A stretch of 64,000 nucleotides of DNA, taken from the NCBI GenBank assembly GCA_000469685.2, contig LS997563.1, positions 18,462,257 to 18,526,256 on the forward strand, written 5' to 3'. This document shows positions 1-11,434 of this stretch, piece after piece; position 1 is the stretch's first letter; each line of letters opens with the position of its first letter. Made by a program: the position numbers and the translations under genes. Origin of the DNA: Haemonchus contortus. Its lineage: Eukaryota > Nematoda > Chromadorea > Rhabditida > Trichostrongylidae. The notes below the pieces were generated by a model. That model saw only the letters and a list, made by a program, of their open reading frames with translations, was not told where the DNA came from and ran no database searches.

Positions 1-545
1 CAATTTTACCTGGACGGAGGGCCTTAGCGATGATGGGGATTTTAAAGTTATTTTGTTCTGGGAGGCCTATAACACAACCTTTATTTGTGCTGGCTTTACT
101 AGAAAGTCTGCAAGTATTCAGCTTCTTTCACTTCACGTTTACCACCCCCGACGGAGCGTGGTCATCAAGGAGACTGATTGTCTGACATACCAACCTCTTT
201 CTCTGATTTGATTGACTTCCATCAACCATAGATGAAGGCACATGGAAGCAGGTTGTTCCTTCACGAAAAAAAAAACTTCAATGGCAGTCTTCGCATAAAA
301 AACTACCACATGTACCAGTTAGTGCGTTCATCTTCGAAGACAATCGAAGATCATTTATCAATTCATCAACTTCGGAGAGACATATGGTTCAAAACGGCTG
401 GAGCGGGATCTTAACTTAATGTCATCTCATCCTCGAGAAATTGCCTCTTCCGTCTATCCTAGTCTTTCGCGAATGTCATGCGTTGGCATTGTTGTTATAG
501 AATGATTTCATTGAACATTATAATCTAAACTTTACAACACATCAG
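1..545. other. Presumed intron of the PLC-gamma gene
   Basis: No exon encoding the first half of the SH3 domain or any SH2 segment could be read here in any frame. The stretch ends at a usable acceptor (CATCAG before 546). A 60-residue open frame at 232-414 has no recognisable similarity and is probably chance. Confidence 0.5.
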
Positions 546-3500
546 GTCGATATGGCTCGTCGGTTGGATGGTTCCCGGCGTCCTACGTCCAGGAAATTTT
601 ACCAGAGAAAGTAACAACTGTAGGAGGTTAATCATTTCCCCGGATTCTTCTTTTTATTGTCTAATACTCTTTCCAAATTGGATATTCTATGCAGAACTAA
701 ACATTTAGCCGTTGCAAGTAATTACAACACCATCGAACTGGCTGGGACGGTGATTGAACGGGTAACTGATGGCGAAAAACAGAATGTCATTAAGATCTCC
801 CATAGCGCTCAGCAATGGACTGGACAGCAATGGCTTCTGGCGGCCAGATGTAAGTTTAACGAGTGTTTTTTGTAGATGTTATATCGCTCAGCATCGTCAT
901 TGAAGCCATCGAAGAAGCGGATGATTGGCAGAATCAGCTGTGGGATTTGACACGTTCCGTGAACAATAAGATCAGTGTACTTCGAACAAAAGAAAAAAGT
1001 GCACGGATCGCTGCCGAATTGTCAAACCTCGTGGTGAGTCACATGGACCTACATGGACTCCTTCGAGGTGTACTATTTGCTCGAGCTCTTTTTAGGTGTA
1101 CTGTCAAGCGGTACCATTCGATGCAGCTCATGTTCGAACAGGCTCTTTCTATGAAATGTGCTCATTTGTGGAAAATAAACTGGACAAGTTATTGGAAAGG
1201 GTAAGCTACGTTGCTCTAAAGGCACAGTCCATGATAAAAATGATTTCAGAAATCTCCTTACCCCTTGCCCTGCCCCTTAAGACGAACCTGTAGCCACCAA
1301 GGATAGTACCAGGATATTTAAGGGCCGAAAATTCACCTCGACAGGGAGTTAGAGGGATTTAAACCGGTTTGGACGACAGGAACGCCCAAAACTGGCCGTG
1401 TTATAACGGCCCCGTAAGGCTGCACCATTCACAATGAAGCGCGAAGGCGCCAACGAGTAGTACGCTTATGTGAGAGACACGTAGAAGGTCACAGGCACAT
1501 AATCTTGTACAATCCCCTTTCTTACTACTTTTTTGAAGTCTTATATTTATCAATATCGACCGATTTTCCCGCTTTCTTCGTCATTTTTACATTGTTCGGC
1601 ACCCTAAATTCCATTATTTCACTTGAGCTAAATATTTAAAAATTACCGTGAACTAAGCCTTCAATTTGTATTGCAATGTATTGCATTTATCTAGAGAATT
1701 TTGACAAAAAAGTTTTTGGATGTGCATAATTTAGGGGTTGGTTACGTTCAATATTCGTCAGTTGTCACGGGTCTATCCCCATGGCTCACGGATCACTTCT
1801 GCAAACTACAATCCTGTACCGATGTGGAATGCCAGTTGCCACATGGTTTGTTGCTTTCGATCTTGGTGGAATGAAAGGGTGAGATGATAAAGAATCGTTG
1901 CTTTTAACGTTGATCAATCTCGTTTTTGGGATGCGCCCCGCATTTGAGTTCCATTCAAAATCGTAGCTCCGTTTGGATGTGTATGTGGCCTATACAAAGA
2001 ATTTGGGTAGCCGGCTGATGTACTAGTCAATGCTTTTAACCAACCAGACAAGTCTAATATCAACTAGTCGGTCCCAGGGATGACAGGTATAGTCGGCTTG
2101 GGCGACTATCGATCCGGAATTTGGTCTCCGAATTGTGCGGGTCTGATGGTCACCACTTGCCGCTATACTACCTCCGCCTATAGTATGAAAGAGAATCAAG
2201 CCAAGATCGAACTGTTTCAGGTCGCGTTAAATTATCAAACGGGTGACAAAGCAATGCAGTTAAATCAGGGAAAATTCATGGCCAATGGCAGATGTGGTTA
2301 CGTACTGAAGCCGGAGTACATGCTTGATGAGGGTTTTGACCCGCTCCACGGCGAAACTGTGAGTTCACGAGTCGAATCGAGTTAAGGCTCTCAAAAATGT
2401 ACTTTCAGACGCTCGGTTCGACCGTTGTTCGTTTGACCGTTCAAGTAATAGCTGGACGTCATCTTTCCCGTCGTGACAAACATAAAGGGATATGTTCGCC
2501 TTTCGTCGAAGTCGAATTGATTGGCTTGCCCTGTGATGAGAGGTCTTATAAGACGAGAACCATCGGTAGGCTCAGCGTCTTCCATCAATCTCTTTATAAA
2601 CTGCCTTCCCATCACTTTTTCAGCATCAAATGGACTCAACCCCATTTGGAATCAAACATTCGTGTTTGAAGTGACCTGTCCTGAAATGGCGTTATTGAGA
2701 TTCAGTGTTGAAGATGGCGATTTTGTCGGTCCCAAAACGGACCCATTCATAGGACAAGCCGTATTCCCACTGGACTGTATTCGCACCGGTAAGATCACTT
2801 TTACTGCGACATGGATATGAGTTTTTCCGTCGCCTTGTAAATTCGGCTGGGATTCGAGGTTTGTTTCTCAAAACTGAGTGGAAAGAGGGCGAGTGGAAAG
2901 AAAATGTTTGAAAAGTCCCGCTATTTGTTTTTGCTCTCCATGTCCTTCTTTCCCATTTTTTGCTAGTCGACAGCTCCTGGAAGGACTGTACCCACTGATA
3001 TTGATTTTTCCTAACTTATGTGATTGAACGCTATGCAAGAAATTCATTCCATTATTTACATAGAAATTCTCTGGACAGCTGCCTTTCTGTAAGCCCAGGG
3101 TATCACTTGAAGTATTTTGGCATAATCCCATTTCGGAATGCGCCCTCGCATTCGACGTCCACTCGGAACCGTAGTGGCGTTTTGGATGGCCTTTACAATG
3201 ACTTGCGGTGGTCAGCCGATATACAAGTCAGTGCTTTATCCTCCCGGACAAGTTTGATATCAATTGACCTAAGTATAGAGCGATTGATTGGTTTGGGCTA
3301 GTATCGATCCAGGGATAGATTTCCGAACCTTGTGTGTGTTAATGCACCACTTGTCACTACTCCACTTCCCTCCGTGATTTTAGTGTACTTTGGCTCCAAA
3401 ACCTCGATGAACAGAAGGTTTTTGCGCCTGCAACTTTCATGCATACAACTATTTGATGTAAATGATGTTTTTCTCATGAGTCGATACTCATCTGCAAGGT

Positions 3501-4885
3501 AATGTCAAGTAGGGGTAGGCCCAGGAGATTAAGGAGATAGCAAGAACAGTAAATTTCGACGTTCTCGACGCTAATCGCGAAACATGCCTCCGAGAGTGGA
3601 AGTGAATTCGAGAGCACTGAAGTTTTTGTTGATTCGCTATAGAAAGTGTGATTTCATTCTTTTATTTTATTTAGTAATACGGTCATTGCCTAAAAGCCAT
3701 TATCATGGATACTGCGGTAGATACACAGAAATGATGCTCAGCATCGAAGTTTTCGAAAAAAAAAACGTTAAATTATCCGAATCTTCAGGCAGGATATACG
3801 AGAAATTTGGGTACTCTCAGATGAGGTGTCCGAGGTGTCAGACCTGTAGGCCGTATTTGGGACCGTCTTTCATTAACTTGCTTTACACACAACTTGCCTC
3901 TCCCAGTGTAACTACATATTCGTTAGATAAATGGAAAATGTTTGAAATCGTTTAGGTTTCCGATCGATTCCTCTGTTGAATCAGTTCAGTGAAGAATTGG
4001 AATTGTCATCATTGCTTGTGGACGTCCAGATGATCTCTGTGAAAGACTCAACCTTAATCCAATCTGCTCATTCCATTCTCCAGGTTAGCCAAAGGGTTTT
4101 CTCGTCGCAGGCTATTCGATCCTAATTAGAATCTGGTCTTTTCATAATGTCTAAAGGATGAAATCTTTTAGTGTTGGTCAATCCCGTTTGAGAGGTGCGC
4201 CCGCCTTTGTCTTCCATTCAAAATCGTAGTAGCAAATTGAACGTATATGTGATCTCTACAATGACTTGCGCTGGCCAACTGACGTACAAGTCAGAGCTTT
4301 TATCTTCCCAGAATGTCTGGTACCAATGAACCGAGCCCAGAGGGGTGAAAATCTTAATTGACCTAGACGGATATCAATCCGGGATTCGAATCCGTGACCA
4401 TGCGTCTGTCATACACTGACGTCTCTTGCCACAATATATAATTAAATTTATTGTTGAAATATTCCAGGCTAGTCGAATGGCTCCCGTGTTTCGGTCAAAA
4501 GACCGTCAACTGAAATCGTTCGATTCCCTCCAGTCCCCTGGATCACAAAGGTCGTCACAAACGTCACAAACACTCCCACGAGAAATCGCTTGTCGTAGTG
4601 GAGTGTCGCTTCGTGGAAGTTCAGTGGATTCACAGTCACCGTCAGCTTGTAGTATTGTGGCCCGAAAGTTCTCGACATTCCAATCCCAGGACAGTTTCGA
4701 CAGTACAGAGTAAGTCCTACTTCTTTATTTTCCCCGAAAAAAATTGACTATTTGTTCCTAGGTATTCCAGGTCGCTACCATCAGCACCCAATGGGATACC
4801 GGCGTCCACAGATAGGGAAAAGAAGCGAGGAAAATGGAGTTTTCCAGGATTTCGTTTTAGAAGCAAAGATAAAGATCATAATTAA
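546..4885 (+). CDS. plc-3: Phospholipase C-gamma, C-terminal part (5' end outside window)
   Basis: Hydrolyses PIP2 to IP3 and diacylglycerol at the plasma membrane, downstream of tyrosine kinases. Exons read: 546-610 (SH3 end, [15 protein letters not shown]), about 695-849 and 876-1033 (C-terminal half of the split PH), 1096-1200 (LDKLLER end), 1735-1845 ([20 protein letters not shown], end of the catalytic Y box), 2221-2358 ([16 protein letters not shown]), 2409-2565, 2624-2788 and 3956-4083 (C2 domain, with [11 protein letters not shown]), 4468-4709 (Ser-rich linker) and 4762-4885 (basic tail ending in TAA). From 876 to the stop all phases agree. The order SH3, PH half, Y box, C2 is diagnostic of the gamma class; the X box and SH2 domains must lie to the left. 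The Ser-rich and basic tail beyond C2 is not part of the conserved core. The 610/695 junction is out of phase and the next intron is only 26 bp. Introns carry one MITE and three SINEs. The symbol follows the C. elegans orthologue. Confidence 0.93.
1217..1663. mobile_element. MITE, family with AAAGGCACAG terminal repeat
   Basis: The left end reads AAAGGCACAGTCCATGATAA and the right end is the degenerate reverse complement (ACCGTGAACTAAGCCTTCAA). The same termini and an internal GGCTGCACC block recur at 6215-6609, 29494-30138, 53298-53811 and 59866-60350. No transposase is encoded. It sits in a PLC-gamma intron directly after the exon ending at 1200. Confidence 0.7.
1895..2190 (-). mobile_element. 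tRNA-derived SINE copy 1
   Basis: On the minus strand it has a Pol III-like head (degenerate A and B boxes), a middle block around the Lys/Asp-rich-looking AT segment, and a tail block seen on plus as GGGATGCGCCCCGCATTTGA and TGGCCTATACAAAG. These blocks recur about 14 times in the window in both orientations. This copy lies in a PLC-gamma intron and ends about 30 bp before the next exon. Confidence 0.7.
3110..3385 (-). mobile_element. tRNA-derived SINE copy 2
   Basis: Same family as at 1895-2190. It has the GAATGCGCCCTCGCATTCGA tail block, the ACAATGACTTGCGGTGG block, the TATCCTCCCGGACAAG block and a degenerate tRNA-like head near 3300-3380. It is inserted in the C2-domain intron of PLC-gamma. 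Confidence 0.72.
4165..4437 (-). mobile_element. tRNA-derived SINE copy 3
   Basis: One of the better preserved copies. The minus strand carries GGATTCGAATCCCGGATTGA, an exact match to the Pol III B-box consensus (GATTCGAATCC), followed by the conserved body with the CTTGCGCTGGCC and CAGAGCTTTTATCTTCCCAG blocks on plus. It lies in the last large PLC-gamma intron, about 30 bp before the exon at 4468. Confidence 0.78.
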
Positions 4886-6214
4886 AAAGTTGCCCAAAGA
4901 ACTGGTATGCCCAACAGTGGGCAGGGATTTCTCGCAATTAGCCAATCAGACGCATGGTCTCCCTGATTGGCTCCCTGATTGGCTGGACGACTGAGATCCG
5001 CACCAGAATACCCAAGCCCCACTTTGACCACGAATTAGCCCATTTTATGAACTTGAATATGACTGTAAATTACCATATTATCTCTGTGGAAGCATATAAT
5101 ACATAGATGTTGTAAATAAGGGCCCCTCTCACTGAGCTTCTTTTTTTTCCTCACAAAATAACACTGTTCCCAATAGAAAATTGTGATTTTCTGCCATTCC
5201 CCGAGTGCCTCGTTATTGATCTAGTCGTCGGATGGTTCAATTATGACAGGTTCAATCGTTTCCCTCCTCTCAAACATTAGGTAAATGAATTTTGTAGAAA
5301 AAATTGACCTGAAAGCTTAATTTGACCCAACTCTCGTTGAAATCACTTATTCGTACCATATTTGCTTTAATTTTTAGAAATCTCATATATCTATCGCCCT
5401 TGACCTATTTAGTATTTATTTTTTGATGACGTTGACATGTGAATTTTGCGATGTTTCTATGTGATTATATGTTGTTCGCTACGATTTTTTCACGATTCTC
5501 TCGTTGGTTGTGATAAATATAAATGTTTTATTTAGCTTAAAAATAAACAATTGAACTTACTCATTTGAAGCTTCTTGAAGGAGTGAGTAATTTATTAGGC
5601 TCTAGGCCATCCGTTTGGAGTGAGCCACGCTCATGAATACCCTTCCGTATGGCTGTGGCATTGATTGCGTATGCAGACTATACAGGTGGCTTTGATCCAC
5701 GACCGATTCAGTTTTATACCATGCAAGGGAAGTCTGAACCCAATAATCAGTCCGTAATGGCCAAGAGAACAAATAGTTGCGATTACGGTACATCAGTATA
5801 AGTAATATATGACCCCTTGGTTTTCCGCTTAGGGTCGCAGGGGTGGAGTGCCGCTCATAGTTGCTCCACGAGTTGCGATTGGAGCGCGTAATCTACAAAA
5901 AACGAGGTTCGGAGAGTAGATGTGTCGAAGCGAGTGCCTATCTTCATACAAAACTTGCTATTAAAATCATAATTTGAACTGAAAGCCAGATACTTTGCCT
6001 TCAAGTAACAATCGAACTCAGTTTCAAGACATGTCTCACAGTCGTGAACATAAAATTCGAATTCAGAGTCGTTCATTACATCCTTGGGTTCTCATTAGGA
6101 GAAGAACAATTAAAAATGAGAACAAAGCCCACGAATGTCACAGGGCCTAGTGGATGAAGGAAAGTTCATAGAGAAACTTCAACTGCTTACACATCGTGTT
6201 CTTCTCAGGTGAGG
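4886..6214. other. PLC-gamma 3' flank and intergenic sequence
   Basis: AT-rich. A possible polyadenylation signal AATAAA lies at 5542-5547, which would give a 3' UTR of about 660 nt. Short open frames at 5602-6076 (minus) match nothing I recognise. A short tandem repeat (CCCTGATTGGCT twice) lies near 4962-4982. No gene seen. Confidence 0.4.
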
Positions 6215-6609
6215 TTAAAGGCACAGCTCATGGCAAAAATGGCTTACGTAGTATCCTGGCCGGCGGACGAGTTTCAATTGTTGAGGCTGCACCGTTTACA
6301 CGGGAACCCATGTAAGAAGTTTAAACTGCCTGTCATGACTCATAGCGACAGTGAAAAACAATTCTAAACAATGTAGCATGAAGAGAGGCAATTCAAGACC
6401 GTTGTGGCTTGATGTAGCTCGTGGCTCTTTGAACAATTCACAACTGAAATCTCGTCCAAATATCCTCCCCCTACTTTTAAGGAGCCATACTTTTCCCGAA
6501 ATCAGCGAATTATTTCGCTTTCTTCACTACCACTGAACTATACCCAATATGCACTTCCGCTTTTTGAATAAAATGGGAATCTCAAAATTATCGTGGACTG
6601 TGCCTTCAA
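6215..6609. mobile_element. MITE, AAAGGCACAG family
   Basis: The left end is TTAAAGGCACAGCTCATGGC and the right end ATTATCGTGGACTGTGCCTT, inverted relative to each other over about 25 bp with a few mismatches. The interior shares GAGGCTGCACC and CATAGCGACAGTGAAA with the copy at 53298-53811. The left end carries TTAA, so a TTAA or TA target preference is possible. Confidence 0.75.
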
Positions 6610-6639
6610 GCGAGGCCGTAGCTATAAAGGATAAAGGGT

Positions 6640-6915
6640 AAAATCTTCAGCATAATCGATCCTATTTTGAAATGCGGCCTCGCATTCACCTCCCAATCAG
6701 GATCGTAGAGGCATTTCAATACGTGTGTGGCCTGTGCAGTGAATTGGCCAGGCAGTGCCTTTCTCTTCTGAAGTTCGATACCAATTATACGATCCCGGAG
6801 GAATAGAGAGCTTGGTCGATGTGGAAGGGTATGGGTAACGACACGGGATTCAATCTGCGGACCATACGTATGTAGACGAGTGCCACTTGGCACCATGCCA
6901 CCTCTGCCCATCGTA
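6640..6915 (-). mobile_element. tRNA-derived SINE copy 4
   Basis: It shares the CTCGCATTCACCTCCCAATC, GTGTGTGGCCTGTGCAGTGA and CACTTGGCACCATGCCACC blocks with the other copies. It abuts the MITE at 6215-6609 within about 30 bp. Confidence 0.7.
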
Positions 6916-8070
6916 GAAATATTTGAGTATTTAGTATTTTACCTACAACTGGAGAGGGGTAGTGTCAAGGGTCGCACTGCCTCCGTAATGGTAGGTAGGT
7001 AGGTATCGAGTCAACATATAGAACTGGCACAAGCTTGACTCAAAATGTCTCTCATTTGAGGGGAGAGACACTGGGGTGGGTGAGATGATTACCTCGGGCA
7101 AAAAACTGGAATGGGGTGAGGATTGAGCATTCAGCTGACTCGCCCAGTCGGAGTTCCTCCCCTTTTGAAGCTGAGGTAATAAAAAACTACATCACCCCCG
7201 CCGAAAACGTTCCTAAGCACCATTATGAATTTGGCTACTCCTCCATTCTGCGCTCTAGTGCTCAATGTTGGAAAAGAGCTGGGCCTCCTACCCAACCAAG
7301 CCCATTCACCTTCCCAACTCACTTCATCAAATTACGTCTATTGTTATTGACCAATCTAACAGAAAAAAAAGATTCCAAACTACAAGCGGAGAGGAAGAGC
7401 GGTCTAAAGCAAATTAAATTTCAGAATTTCAAATGTATACTTTGTGGTACTTGAGTAAATAACGAATGACCCACCGTACCCGAAGATACAGAACAATATC
7501 ACATCTTTACTTTTCCTACAATTCCTACGATTCGATAAAAGCAAGTAAATGAATCTTTAAAAGTCGACAAATTCAGTATCACAGCATTTTTGTCTGCAAT
7601 ATCGCGTACGCACTTTCAAATGCACTCAAGCCGTCGCGATGTTACACTGTCGTCGAATGTTCGCGGCATTTGTTCCTCCTAAGTTGAGGGGAATTGTTTA
7701 GAGGTTCCTACTTACGCCGGTTTGTTGGGTTCATTATGTTTTGTGCAGTTTTCGTAGCCATTATCTGTGATCTCTTTTCATCTGGGTGAAGTAAACGTAA
7801 TTTTAGCTGACCATAACCGTAGCAGTTCACCCTTGCATTTACAAAGGTGCAATTTTTCTCAAACTGATCCGTCATAATTGAATTTCACTTCGTCTTCTTC
7901 ATTCGAGTGGACCTTTTCTATGCTTATATCAAACAATATTTTTAAATGTCTTGAGCTGTTTTTGTTAGGAAAAATCCGTGAGGGTTGGATAACGTTTGCC
8001 ATTGAAAAGTTCTATACTCTCGTCCGAGGGTGGTTCTGAGATTTGCTGCCAATCACCTTCCAGAAGTACT
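6916..8070. other. Intergenic region upstream of cct-2
   Basis: No gene recognised. A GGTA tandem microsatellite lies near 6990-7005 (GGTAGGTAGGTAGGT). Open frames at 7116-7454 run on both strands without recognisable domains. The 500 bp before 8071 is AT-rich and presumably holds the cct-2 promoter, but I see no specific motif. Confidence 0.35.
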
Positions 8071-8077
8071 TTTTCAG
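8071..8077 (+). promoter_or_regulatory. Likely spliced-leader trans-splice acceptor of cct-2
   Basis: TTTTCAG lies 8 nt before the ATG at 8086, with no upstream in-frame exon. In nematodes such a site close to the start codon commonly accepts a spliced leader. This is inferred from sequence only; a cis acceptor for an unseen 5' UTR exon is equally possible. Confidence 0.45.
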
Positions 8078-8085
8078 ACGCGGAT

Positions 8086-11000
8086 ATGCTGCCTGTGCAA
8101 ATTTTAAAGAATAATGCGCAGGAGGAGCGAGGTGAAACCGCTCGTCTGAGCTCATTCGTTGGGGCCATTGCCATAGGAGATCTTGTGAAGTCGACCCTTG
8201 GACCTAAGGGCATGGTTCGTTCATTTTTCCTCTACCTGAAACACCAAGTTCCTTCATTTTGTTGAAATCGATCAATGTAATTCAGGATAAAATTCTTATT
8301 AGCGGTAATGGAGAACATCAGGGTATCAAGGTCACAAATGATGGTGCTACAATTCTGAAGTCGATTGGTGTGGATAACCCGGCTGCTAAAGTTTTAGTCG
8401 GTTAGTTTTTTTATAAAACTTTTTTTCGCCTTCTTATTTGCTTAAAAAGGGTAGGAACTTTTTCATATTCTGCTGTATTCTTTTTATCAAGTAACCAAGC
8501 CTTTTTTATATTACTACCCTTTTTTGTTGGATTTTGCGAATCTAAATAAATAAATATAGTATGAAGATTGAAAATATAAAATGAGTTTAGATATGTCTAT
8601 GACCCAAGATAATGAAGTCGGTGATGGGACTACTTCAGTAACTGTGCTTGCAGCTGAACTGTTGAAAGAGGTTCGTCTTTTCTAGTAATTGGAGAACTCA
8701 ATTTTCAATGTCATCCCTGTCCCTTTTTAATGTTGGAAAAATTAGGCAGAGAAGCTCGTCAACCAACGTATCCATCCACAAACGATTATCTCCGGTTATC
8801 GTCGTGCTCTAACGATTGCTCAAAATGCTCTTCGTTCTTCATGTGTTGAATCTGGGTAAGTTTTGATGCGTGGTGGTGTTCTTTTGTCAAATCTTATTCT
8901 GTTCTTCCGTTGTCTCAAACACATTCACAGAAAAGTTTCTAGCCCTTCGATCAATGTAATAATTGTAAGTCGTCGAGCTCTTGAGTGAAAGATCATCGCT
9001 ATTCCCAGAAAAACTGTGGGTCCCTTGGAATAAGCTCCACCACGTGAAATATTGTTCACCCATTTCTCGGGCTGGGGCGTATTGATAAAAGGCTACCACA
9101 ATAGGAAGCATTTTGTAATGCATATGTTATATTATCGAACTTCTTGTATTCACATTTTAACGTTTCATTCGTTATTATCCCACATCAGTATGGAATACGT
9201 GCTGATTCGCTCTCAAAGTTGATTTTTCAGAGAAAATATGAAAGATGATTTGATGAAAATTGCTTGCACCACTTTGGGATCCAAGATTCTCAACCAGCAC
9301 AAGGAGCACTTCGCTAAGCTAGCAGTTGACGCAGTCCTGCGAATGAAGGTCTTTAGCTCCATGTTACAATCATCTCTTTCCTATTCAAGTAATTATATTG
9401 TTTAGGGATCGGGAAATTTGGAGGCCATTCAAATAATCAAGAAGCTCGGAGGTTCAATGAGTGACTCTTACCTCGATGAAGGTGCTCAAAAAGATGTCGC
9501 TTATCATGGTTTCGTCTGCATGACTAGGGTCATAACCAGTTTGTTTTAGGATTCCTTCTTGAGAAGTTGCCAGGAATGTTTCAGCCAAGAAGAATGGAGA
9601 AGGCTAAGATTCTCATCGCTAACACTCCAATGGATACAGATAAGGTAAATTTTGTGCTTCTGTTTACATTTTTGCCTTTGTTCTATTTCTGACCAAACTT
9701 TACTAATCTATGCTCGAAGTTATAAGCGGGGCAAGGTTGTTCACACATATTCTTAGAGGGTTGTTTCTATTGTTCAATTCAATGGTCACACATTTGCGAT
9801 TGGCTGCTGTCGCCTGACGATCATCAAGTATCGTTACTTTTTTATAGGTGAAGGTCTTTGGCTCTCGTGTTCGTGTGGAATCTGTCGCCAAAGTGGCGGA
9901 ATTGGAAGCTGCGGAAAAGCTGAAGATGAAAGAAAAGGTTCGATTGGTTTTAGTTTTACAAGGTTGAGGTTGCTGTGAGTTTATAGTTAATTTTAACGTT
10001 GCTCTGTTTCCGGTGGACAAGATACTGGCTCACAAAGCCAACGTCTTCATCAATAGGCAGCTGATCTACAATTATCCTGAACAGTTGTTCGCTGACGCTG
10101 GTGTGATGGCCATCGAGCACGCCGACTTCGAAGGAATCGAGCGGCTTGCTTTAGTACTTGGTATGGGCGTTATGTTTATTGGAATTCTTTCTGTGTAAAT
10201 CTTCATACCCTCAATTTCTCTCCATTAAGGTGGAGAGATCGTTTCTACGTTTGACACACCGGAAAATGTAAAGTTTGGGTCTTGTGATCTTATCGAAGAA
10301 ATGATGATTGGCGAGGATCGTCTGTTGCGCTTTAGCGGTGTACCCCTTGGTTTGTAATTTCAAATAACATTTCACTCAGAGATAGGCTCGACTAATTGCT
10401 TCGCAGTAAGATCCTAATTTTAGGAGAAGCCTGTTCCATAGTGCTCCGTGGTGCCACTCAACAAATCTTAGAAGAAGCGGAACGATCGCTACACGATGCT
10501 CTTTGTGTACTAATTACCCACGTGAAAGAATCGAAGGCTGTAGCTGGTGCAGGTGCATCAGAAATTCTTATGAGCACTGCAGTCGCTATGGAGAGCCATA
10601 AGGTGCGGTTTTATCAGATTTTTTTGGTTTGTAGTAGAAAGTTGAGAAAGAAGTTGTGCATTTAGGTGGCCGGAAAAGAAGCATTGGCAGTTGAAGCCTT
10701 CGGTCGTGCTTTGGCGCAGCTGCCAACGATCATCTGTGATAACGCTGGTCTCGATAGCGCTGATCTAGTAACCAGATTGAGGGCGGAACATGCCAATGGA
10801 CATCATAATATGGGAATAGGTTTGTTTACTACTTTGTTTTGTTTACTGGTCCTGTTCGCTTTATAATCCTCAGTTCTCGATTCATAGCAAAGAATATTCT
10901 GCGACTATGATTAACCTTAGCTGTACAACCTTAGCAGGGGTCTTATTTGCCAGTAAGATTAGGCTTTTCCAAACTGCGGGCACAGATTATAAAGCACAAG

Positions 11001-11434
11001 GTTTGCTACTGTTTTTGTCGTCTGAGGCTGTAGTAGTGATTAATCTAGGGGAAGCCTGAGAGAGGTTATGTCAGCTGAAGAATAATTATATTCCACGGGT
11101 AAGCTTGGGTTACAATGGAATTGACTTGGGGATCTCGAAATTCGAGTGGGTCATTATAGTGCCCTCTCCCACTTCTGCATACGTAATTCTTCTTTGAATG
11201 TGTGCTTCATTTGCCTTAGTGCTACGGTGCACCATGAGTGCAGTAAATAAAAATTGTTCAGATATTGTGAATGGAACGATTGCCGATGTTGTTAAATTGG
11301 GAGTTATTGAATCGTTCAATGTGAAGATGTGTATGGTGTCGAGCGCGGCTGAAGCGGCAGAACAGATCCTTCGTGTCGACAACATCATCAAATGCGCACC
11401 ACGTGCTCGTCCAGCTGATCGCCGACCATGTTAA
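8086..11434 (+). CDS. cct-2: T-complex protein 1 subunit beta (CCT2)
   Basis: Subunit of the eight-membered cytosolic chaperonin that folds actin, tubulin and other clients by ATP hydrolysis. Thirteen exons give a full-length subunit of about 530 aa: 8086-8214, 8286-8400, 8591-8670, 8746-8855, 9231-9348, 9406-9481, 9550-9644, 9848-9937, 10013-10160, 10230-10349, 10424-10602, 10666-10819, 11262-11434. All phases match. Group II chaperonin signatures are present: [37 protein letters not shown] (GDGTT ATPase motif) and GASEILMS. The residues chosen throughout are beta-specific ([43 protein letters not shown]). The start is the first ATG after the acceptor at 8077 and gives [20 protein letters not shown]. 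The only irregular junction is before exon 9, where the intron ends in CG. No frameshift or stop is seen, so the gene is probably functional. Confidence 0.97.
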
